DNA of 7,970 bases. Origin: an uncultured Hungatella sp. (GTDB lineage Bacteria; Bacillota; Clostridia; Lachnospirales; Lachnospiraceae). Of this stretch, positions 5,117 through 7,970 are shown piece by piece. The notes under the pieces are model-generated. The model did not search any database. It saw nothing but the letters and a program-made list of their open reading frames with translations, and was not told where the DNA came from. Position 1 is the first letter of the stretch; each line of letters opens with the position of its first letter. The DNA lies in NCBI GenBank assembly GCA_910588505.1, contig CAJUPQ010000106.1:1-7970 (forward strand), read 5' to 3'. The translations under genes and the position numbers were made by a program.

Positions 5117-7609
5117 TTACGGTTTTTGGAGATCTCCCGTGGTTACCGCACAGATAAAGTCATTTTTCAGGTTTGCGAAATACTGTCCTCCATCATTAAG
5201 CCCCATCTTCACGCTCTGGCCTGTGGATGGATCAAAAATAGATACATTATACTGGTCAAAACCATTGAGAAGGACATAGGAACCATTTTCCACATAAGCT
5301 AACACCGGATATCCCTGGCCGATGAAATACAGCACCTGGTTCAGGGAACATCCTCTGGCGTCCACAAGGGTGACGCCGCTGTCTGTGTTCATGCTCTCTG
5401 TAAATTCCCCCAGACTTCGGATGATGTCATAAGCTGCCTTCTGGGCATCCCGGATCGTGACCGCAGGGTCCCGGTTCACACGGTTCCATATGATCTGCTG
5501 CTTTTCATCTGTCACCAGCCCCATATGCTCGTAGGATGCTTCCACGGCATCGGCGAATTTTTCATAGATCCCCAGAAGACAGCCCTGGCCGTAGGCGTAG
5601 AACCGCATGCCTGACACGGGAAGTCCGGACTTCAATTCTATGGTCTCTGACTGGTCATAAGTGATCCGCCGGGCTGCCGCCACCTTCACGGTCCTGCCTG
5701 ACCTGACCTCGGTATCCAGCTGGATAAAATACAATTTCCTGCGTATCTCGGAGGCAAACCACCCGATCCCCTCCATGTAGGGTTCTTCCACAGCGGTATT
5801 GCAGACAATGGTATCGTCGTCTATATAGGAGTAATCGTGTTCCCCGTATCTTTCGTAACGCCTTACATGAACGCGGGCGCTTTCCACCTCCACATCCGCA
5901 ACATAACTGTTTTCTTTTTCATATCGGGTCTGCAGCTTAAGGTCGCTGTCCACGATCTCCAGGGCATACATAGGCTGGCTCTCCTGACGCCCGTTGAGGA
6001 TCCACTGGCTGTTCTGCCTGGAAAGGCCATAGACAAAGTCATCCTGAACAAAGCCAAGGCATTGGATCTGGTCTCCCTCCTGAGCCCGGATCTCCCGGTT
6101 TTCTCCTGTGGCTAAGTCAAACAGATGGATGACTGTCCCACCGCCGTCCGTCCCTTCCTGCCAGGCCACTTTTCGGCTGTCCTTGCTGATGGCGTAGGTC
6201 CCCTCTTTCAGGCCGTCAGCCACAACAATATGCTCATTGCTCGACAGGTCCACTCCAAAGATGGTCTGTCCCCTGAAAAGATACAGCATCCCTGTCTCAC
6301 TATAATAGGAAAGTTTCTCGATATCCAGCTTTATCTGGTCAAAGGATTCCTCCGCCGGAATAAAAAAGCGCTCTTCTATGGTGCCGGAGTGATCGTACCG
6401 ACACAGGCTGATCCCCTGCATTCCTTCATGGAGTCCCCGATTCATGTACCCGTACACCAGAAACACCACGTCCCCCTCATCGCTTACGGACACGATGCGG
6501 ATGTCGTGCTGGTCATAGCTGCTCCTGCCGCTCTCATCCGAACTGCTCCGAAATGAAAATAATTTCACTGCCCTTGTCTCGTCTTGGTTTTGGTCATAGC
6601 ACCACAGATCCCGGTTAAACACAAAGCCGAGATACCGGCTGTCAGGACTTTTCACCAGCTGGATGGCCTCATCATTGCCAATGCCCAGCATGAGCCTGCG
6701 GCCGGAGTACAAGTCTCTCTCCCCGGAAAAGATCTGGTTAGTCACCCGGTCAAAAGCCATCATGTAGATTCTTTTTGTGTTCCAGCGCATGGTGTAGTAG
6801 TCGTTTACTTCATAGTACTCTTTCTCCCCGGATTCTGACTGGCGGCTTACGTGGTACTGAACCTGAACTTGTCCCATGATCCCGTCCAGGTCTTTTAACA
6901 TCACCTGCATCTCCCCCTCCAGCTTTATATCAAGGCCTGCCCATGTCAGCTGGGAAAAACTGGACTTGATGGTCACATGGCCCAGAGAGGAGTTGTCCGC
7001 AGTCTCCGAAGTTTCCAGATAAGTTACCAGATCTCCCGCCTGCCCCGGCGTCATGCTCTTGGTGGAAAATTCCCTGGCCAGGGCTGTCATCTGGGCTCCG
7101 TAGTCCTGTTCCGTCCACAGAATCCGGGTATAGTAATGGATCACTCCCTGGTCAACAGTCTCTATCATCAGATGCAGCATGTACTCCGTATCCCGGGAAA
7201 GGAGATTCTGGATCGGAAGGACCATCTGAATATCCTCCCTGCCCTGTTCCAGATCTTCCACAGGAGTGCGCTCCACCAGCCTTTCCAGATCCATGCTCCG
7301 TATCTCATACTGAGCCGCGGCTATCTGGGACTGGCTGTAGGCAACCCGTATGTTAAGTCTCCGGTCCTGCGGCAGGACCACCAGAGATTCCCGCAGGATG
7401 GTCTGGTCCATCTCCTGGCGGTAGGGCGTTAAACGGCTCTCCTCACCCTCATTCATTCGGGCGTAGGCTATGGGAAGCGTGGGCTCTTCCATGACTGTGT
7501 ACACGGTCTCTGACTTGTTCATGGTGCTCTGGGCCGTTATAAAATAAATCCCAAGGGCTGTTATGAATACGCCCGCCAGGATCAATGTTCTTTTGACTAT
7601 TTTACTCAT
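5117..7609 (-). CDS. Membrane-anchored extracytoplasmic protein of unknown function (propeller-like middle, degenerate C39-like C-terminus)
   Basis: I do not recognise a named family for the whole 830 residues. Residues 1-7 are basic and 8-26 form one hydrophobic helix without a lipobox Cys or clear cleavage site, so it is probably an N-terminally anchored protein facing outside. Residues 30-310 are a beta-rich region with YYTRILW (159-165). About 310-680 contain repeated strand patterns such as SPDSRYLGFVFNRDLWCYD, SKDSRKVAWQEG and VIHLFDLATGENREI, which resemble TolB/WD40-type propeller blades. The last 75 residues (LNQVLYFIGQGYPVLAYV, then a NGFDQYNVSIFDP segment) resemble the second half of C39-like cysteine peptidases, but the usual catalytic His position (GH-x-V) is Ser (GSYVLLNGFD) and no CGP motif is seen, so it is likely not catalytic. 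The start has AAAGGAAG upstream and its own promoter. murA follows. Function unknown; an envelope sensor or scaffold is only a guess. Confidence 0.8.
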   Translation of the reverse strand: MSKIVKRTLILAGVFITALGIYFITAQSTMNKSETVYTVMEEPTLPIAYARMNEGEESRLTPYRQEMDQTILRESLVVLPQDRRLNIRVAYSQSQIAAAQYEIRSMDLERLVERTPVEDLEQGREDIQMVLPIQNLLSRDTEYMLHLMIETVDQGVIHYYTRILWTEQDYGAQMTALAREFSTKSMTPGQAGDLVTYLETSETADNSSLGHVTIKSSFSQLTWAGLDIKLEGEMQVMLKDLDGIMGQVQVQYHVSRQSESGEKEYYEVNDYYTMRWNTKRIYMMAFDRVTNQIFSGERDLYSGRRLMLGIGNDEAIQLVKSPDSRYLGFVFNRDLWCYDQNQDETRAVKLFSFRSSSDESGRSSYDQHDIRIVSVSDEGDVVFLVYGYMNRGLHEGMQGISLCRYDHSGTIEERFFIPAEESFDQIKLDIEKLSYYSETGMLYLFRGQTIFGVDLSSNEHIVVADGLKEGTYAISKDSRKVAWQEGTDGGGTVIHLFDLATGENREIRAQEGDQIQCLGFVQDDFVYGLSRQNSQWILNGRQESQPMYALEIVDSDLKLQTRYEKENSYVADVEVESARVHVRRYERYGEHDYSYIDDDTIVCNTAVEEPYMEGIGWFASEIRRKLYFIQLDTEVRSGRTVKVAAARRITYDQSETIELKSGLPVSGMRFYAYGQGCLLGIYEKFADAVEASYEHMGLVTDEKQQIIWNRVNRDPAVTIRDAQKAAYDIIRSLGEFTESMNTDSGVTLVDARGCSLNQVLYFIGQGYPVLAYVENGSYVLLNGFDQYNVSIFDPSTGQSVKMGLNDGGQYFANLKNDFICAVTTGDLQKP

Positions 7610-7641
7610 ATATAAAAACTTCCTTTGTCCGCATTTTCTCT

Positions 7642-7670
7642 ATTGTAAATGCTATCCAAAAAAACTACAA
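7642..7670 (-). promoter_or_regulatory. Sigma-A type promoter of the 830-residue protein gene
   Basis: On the minus strand TTGTAG (7665-7670), a 17-base spacer that includes seven T residues, and TACAAT (7642-7647). Transcription would start near 7635, about 25 bases before the ATG at 7609. A hairpin terminator lies just upstream, so this gene begins a new transcription unit. Confidence 0.75.
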
Positions 7671-7707
7671 CTTAATCTTTTATGAAATTGTTTCCGATAA
7701 ACTGAAA

Positions 7708-7728
7708 GACGCCGATCAAAACGGCGTC
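7708..7728 (-). terminator. Intrinsic terminator of the repeat-protein gene
   Basis: GACGCCG and CGGCGTC form a perfect seven-pair, GC-rich stem with a seven-base loop. On the minus strand it is followed by TTTCAGTTT and preceded by GAAAG, which extends the stem with one bulged base. It lies 24 bases after the stop codon of the right-edge gene. The plus-strand flank (CTTTCTTGT) is also T-rich. Confidence 0.8.
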
Positions 7729-7752
7729 CTTTCTTGTCATCTCGGTATTATC

Positions 7753-7970
7753 TTAACATCTCCCCATACGGCATCTTCTTCTCTGGATCTCATTCATAAA
7801 AAGAACTTTCACAATATCTATAAGCCAATTATCCCGCGGCGGCGGGCCCCATGACGGCGGACCTCCTGGTGGACGGCCTCCCGGCGGCGGGCCCCATGGC
7901 GGCGGACCTCCTGGCGGACGGCCTCCCGGCGGCGGGCCCCATGGCGGCGGACCTCCTGGCGGACGGCCTC
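7753..7970 (-). CDS. Gly/Pro/Trp-rich tandem-repeat protein (partial, N-terminus beyond window)
   Basis: The minus-strand frame is open from the right edge to a TAA at 7753-7755, giving the last 71 complete residues. About 45 residues are a 15-residue repeat of the form GGRPPGGPPPWGPPP; the tail is RDNWLIDIVKVLFMNEIQ followed by RRRCRMGRC. The tail looks like a short amphipathic or hydrophobic helix closed by a basic, two-cysteine end. The reading frame is favoured over the five others because it alone continues past the repeats into a plausible C-terminus and stops just before a hairpin terminator. Pro/Gly/Trp periodicity suggests an extended, polyproline-like structure, as in surface, spore-coat or wall-associated proteins, but no family is recognised. 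The N-terminus, any signal peptide and the total repeat number are not visible. Confidence 0.7.
   Translation of the reverse strand, partial: GRPPGGPPPWGPPPGGRPPGGPPPWGPPPGGRPPGGPPSWGPPPRDNWLIDIVKVLFMNEIQRRRCRMGRC
7836..7970. repeat. 45-bp tandem repeat array (three copies, truncated by the window edge)
   Basis: Units lie at 7836-7880, 7881-7925 and 7926-7970. The second and third are identical base for base; the first differs at three positions (7836, 7854, 7870). On the minus-strand frame these give Arg for Gly, Ser for Pro and one silent change. The array is extremely GC-rich compared with its flanks and is in phase with the coding frame (15 residues per unit). Confidence 0.95.

Noticed and set aside
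4769..5302. A 177-codon plus-strand open frame across the murA start and promoter
   Set aside because: It runs antisense through the ends of two well-supported genes and a strong promoter, with no start signal and no recognisable protein pattern.
7851..7970. A plus-strand frame across the repeats, starting at ATG 7851 and reading as repeats of MAADLLADGLPAAGP
   Set aside because: A repeat unit divisible by three tends to keep several frames open. There is no Shine-Dalgarno before 7851, and the minus-strand frame alone has a sensible C-terminus, stop and terminator.

Overview
The window looks like chromosome from a low-to-mid-GC Gram-positive anaerobe of the class Clostridia, most likely Lachnospiraceae. 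The evidence is a SAM-I riboswitch in front of metK, strong sigma-A type promoters with 17-base spacers, AAGGAGG-type ribosome binding sites, a short Gram-positive type I signal peptidase, and protein sequences of Firmicutes type. The species was not identified. Most genes are core or envelope-related. I see no phage, IS element, CRISPR array, tRNA or rRNA.

Left part (1-1156): a DUF3810 membrane protein (minus strand, cut by the left edge) diverges from lepB, the type I signal peptidase (plus strand). lepB has its own promoter and converges on a long hairpin at 1102-1148 that can serve as a shared terminator.

Middle (1154-3640): a minus-strand transcription unit starts at a perfect consensus promoter (TTGACA-17-TATAAT), passes through a SAM-I riboswitch with a visible antiterminator/terminator pair, and encodes metK (SAM synthetase). 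The metK stop overlaps the start of an acyltransferase-3 family membrane protein in an ATGA. The acyltransferase lacks a clear Shine-Dalgarno, so it appears to be both transcriptionally SAM-regulated and translationally coupled to metK.

Right-middle (3679-7670): also on the minus strand, an 830-residue membrane-anchored extracytoplasmic protein of unknown function (apparent beta-propeller-like middle, degenerate C39-peptidase-like C-terminus) lies upstream of murA, the first committed enzyme of peptidoglycan synthesis. Each has its own promoter. I see no terminator between them, so read-through into murA is possible.

Right edge (7708-7970): the C-terminal end of a minus-strand Gly/Pro/Trp/Arg-rich protein built of perfect 45-bp (15-residue) tandem repeats, ending in a short Cys/Arg-rich tail and followed by a compact hairpin terminator. 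The array runs off the window.

The least understood items are the 830-residue protein beside murA, the repeat protein at the right edge, and the placement of an acyltransferase under SAM-riboswitch control.
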